This document shows, in pieces, positions 62,719 to 64,000 of a stretch of DNA of 64,000 nt; the stretch's first letter is position 1; each line of letters starts with the position of its first letter. The stretch is from assembly GCA_905216055.1 (NCBI GenBank), contig CAJMSH010000006.1:82038-146037 (forward strand), in the 5' to 3' direction. The position numbers and the translations under genes were made by a program. This DNA is from an uncultured bacterium (GTDB lineage Bacteria; Cyanobacteriota; Vampirovibrionia; Gastranaerophilales; Gastranaerophilaceae). Below the pieces are notes generated by a model. That model ran no database searches, was not told the origin of the DNA, and worked only from the letters and a program-made list of their open reading frames with translations.

Positions 62719-63617
62719 TACTGTTTGATGCTACCTCTTGCAAATTCTTTCAAGTCAATGAGTTTCAAAACGTCATTTATTGTGCAATTTTTAGTCCATC
62801 TTGAAGGATTTATGTCGATCCCGCCTCGTCTTGTATATAGAGCGCAGACAAATAGTTCGTCATCCCTGTTTAGTAATTGTGATAATCTTTTAAAAATCAT
62901 TTCGCAGCATTCTTCGTGGAAGTGGAATTCTGAGCGGAATGAGCTAAGATATTTCACCAAACTGGTTTCTACAATGTGTTTTTTAGATTTGTAATAAAGG
63001 AATAAATCCCCAAAATCAGGTTGGTGTGTTACTCTACAATTTGAACGAAGTGAATCAAATGTCAGATAGTAACTTTGTTCTTTATTATTTTCTTCTGTTT
63101 GGAGTAATTCTGGCGCTTCTTTAAATTTCTTGATTTTTAAATCAGCTTCATTAACAAAGTTCATTATATTTTCAAAATTTTTAAAAATTTCGATACGTTT
63201 TGCTTGGTTGTCAATAAAATTTGCTTCAACTTTTGTTTCAAGTTTCTCACTCAAATCTTTTTCAATTTGGTTTTTGCAAATTTCAAGGCATTCGCAAATT
63301 GAATTTCCAAACCTAGTCATATTGTATGAATTCAAATAAAGTTTTAGAGATTTAGATTCTACAAGATATTTGCTTGTGCAATTGTATTTTATTTTTAAAA
63401 GTCTTGTGAGAGGGACTCCGTTTTTTGTCATTGCGGAAAATTCATACGCGTGCCATACATCAAACCCTTCAAAAGGCAAATTGTTATCATCTATATTATA
63501 TTGTTTTCTGTTTTCTGAACGTGGAATTGGAACGAGAAGTGAAGGATTATATTTTTCGCTTCCTTCTGATTTTTTCCCTAAATGTGTTGATGCAAGTTTA
63601 TCTGTTTGATTTGTCAT
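62718..63617 (-). CDS. queF: 7-cyano-7-deazaguanine reductase QueF (two-domain form)
   Basis: A 299-residue bimodular QueF. The N-terminal module has FDVWHAYEFSAM, VESKSLKLYLNSYNMT; the C-terminal module has LRSNCRVTHQPDFG with the catalytic Cys, SFRSEFHFHEEC with the substrate-binding Glu, and YTRRGGIDINP. It reduces preQ0 to preQ1 in queuosine synthesis. The canonical SNCPVT has Arg in place of Pro, and a middle section of about 40 residues is poorly conserved. The ATG lies 6 bases after a TAAAAT box with no ribosome binding site. Confidence 0.92.
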   Translation of the reverse strand: MTNQTDKLASTHLGKKSEGSEKYNPSLLVPIPRSENRKQYNIDDNNLPFEGFDVWHAYEFSAMTKNGVPLTRLLKIKYNCTSKYLVESKSLKLYLNSYNMTRFGNSICECLEICKNQIEKDLSEKLETKVEANFIDNQAKRIEIFKNFENIMNFVNEADLKIKKFKEAPELLQTEENNKEQSYYLTFDSLRSNCRVTHQPDFGDLFLYYKSKKHIVETSLVKYLSSFRSEFHFHEECCEMIFKRLSQLLNRDDELFVCALYTRRGGIDINPSRWTKNCTINDVLKLIDLKEFARGSIKQ

Positions 63618-63623
63618 AGTCAG

Positions 63624-63629
63624 ATTTTA
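63624..63629 (-). promoter_or_regulatory. -10 box of queF, leaderless arrangement
   Basis: The minus strand reads TAAAAT, 6 bases, then ATG; this is the same geometry as at 3684, 6336 and 15057. Confidence 0.4.
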
Positions 63630-63689
63630 ACATAAAAATATTTTAATCAATCGGATTTTTTTATTGGCTGTCAGTTTCAAAATGTCTAT

Positions 63690-64000
63690 AAAACTGTCAC
63701 CCTGAATTTATTTCAGGGTCTCTAGTTATTATTTGAGATTCTGAAACAAGTTCAGAATGACAATTAAAATCATTGTAAATAAATTAGAGTTAGACTTTTG
63801 ATAATTTTAATCAACCAAACTTTTTAGGCTAGTGTTTTTTTATAATTGTAAAACCGTCACCCTGAATTTATTTCAGGGTCTCTATTTATTACTTTAGATT
63901 CTGAAACAAGTTCAGAATGACAATTAAAATCATTGTAAATAAATTAGAGTTAGACTTTTGATAATTTTAATCAACCAAACTTTTTAGGCTAGTGTTTTTT
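63690..64000. repeat. Two tandem copies of a 151-bp intergenic repeat with a MITE-like palindrome
   Basis: Copy 1 is 63690-63840 and copy 2 is 63850-64000, period 160; they differ at only a few bases, and more copies may follow beyond the edge. Each contains a 69-base imperfect palindrome starting TGTCACCCTGAA and ending TTCAGAATGACA, i.e. about 28-bp terminal inverted repeats, followed by a conserved 80-base A/T-rich tail. The stretch 63618-64000 holds no gene. Confidence 0.85.

Noticed and set aside
1..64000. tRNA, rRNA, insertion sequences, prophage
   Set aside because: No cloverleaf with TTCGA arm, no transposase motif and no phage structural gene was found by reading the intergenic regions; a covariance search would be needed to exclude small RNAs.

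Overview
The window is low-GC, gene-dense, Gram-negative-type DNA that is best explained as a chromosome segment of a non-photosynthetic relative of Cyanobacteria (Melainabacteria/Vampirovibrionia, most likely a gut Gastranaerophilales). The reasoning is inference. The F-ATPase beta and epsilon genes form their own two-gene operon, as in cyanobacteria. Type IV pilus genes and flagellar genes occur together. There is a haemagglutinin-type giant adhesin, an AsmA-like envelope protein, AT-rich codon use and many orphan proteins. No tRNA, rRNA, CRISPR array, prophage or insertion sequence was recognised.

Layout. 1-2734: a tight operon (NrtR/NUDIX regulator fragment, secG, tcdA, an SDR, an HD hydrolase). 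2700-6329: a family 9 glycosyltransferase, the YifB/ComM ATPase and a split chromate-type transporter. 6446-10910 (minus): atpD-atpC and a bioF-bioG-bioC biotin cluster. 11089-16172: a pseudopilin, lysS, pilT with a small partner, and recF. 16261-26994: a uridine-kinase-like protein, then a type IV pilus operon (PilP-like, PilQ, PilB, PilC), an SDR, rimO and a flippase. 27213-32866: a 1275-residue adhesin with a long Asp-Ser/Thr repeat and a C-terminal PilZ domain, facing a 588-residue coiled-coil/hydrophobic orphan. 33042-38616: fabI, valS, rpsA and two small orphans. 38844-42427: five orphan genes. 42612-45525: a very divergent PurH-like protein, a glycosyltransferase and dCMP deaminase. 45710-51791: fliE, fliF, a FliG-position protein, fliH and flhA. 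51836-63617: yidD, a 1484-residue AsmA-like protein, rubrerythrin, a sugar-type ABC ATPase overlapping a degenerate sensor kinase, aroQ, several orphans, yraN and queF. 63690-64000: two tandem copies of a 151-bp repeat.

How the parts may work together. Pili, adhesin and flagella make this a surface and motility region. Two proteins carry recognisable cyclic-di-GMP binding signatures: the MshEN-type N-terminus of PilB and the PilZ domain of the adhesin. A promoter architecture (TGTATGATTT, then a TAT-AT box exactly 47 bp later) is shared by fliE and by the orphan gene at 38844. That orphan shares both termini with a mini-version at 41402. This points to an undescribed flagellum- or export-linked protein family in 38844-41728, which I consider the best candidate for a new system, together with the adhesin-PilZ fusion, the catalytically altered PurH paralogue and the 588-residue translocator-like orphan. 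At the regulatory level, four genes have a -10 box exactly 6 bp before the start codon, which suggests leaderless mRNAs.
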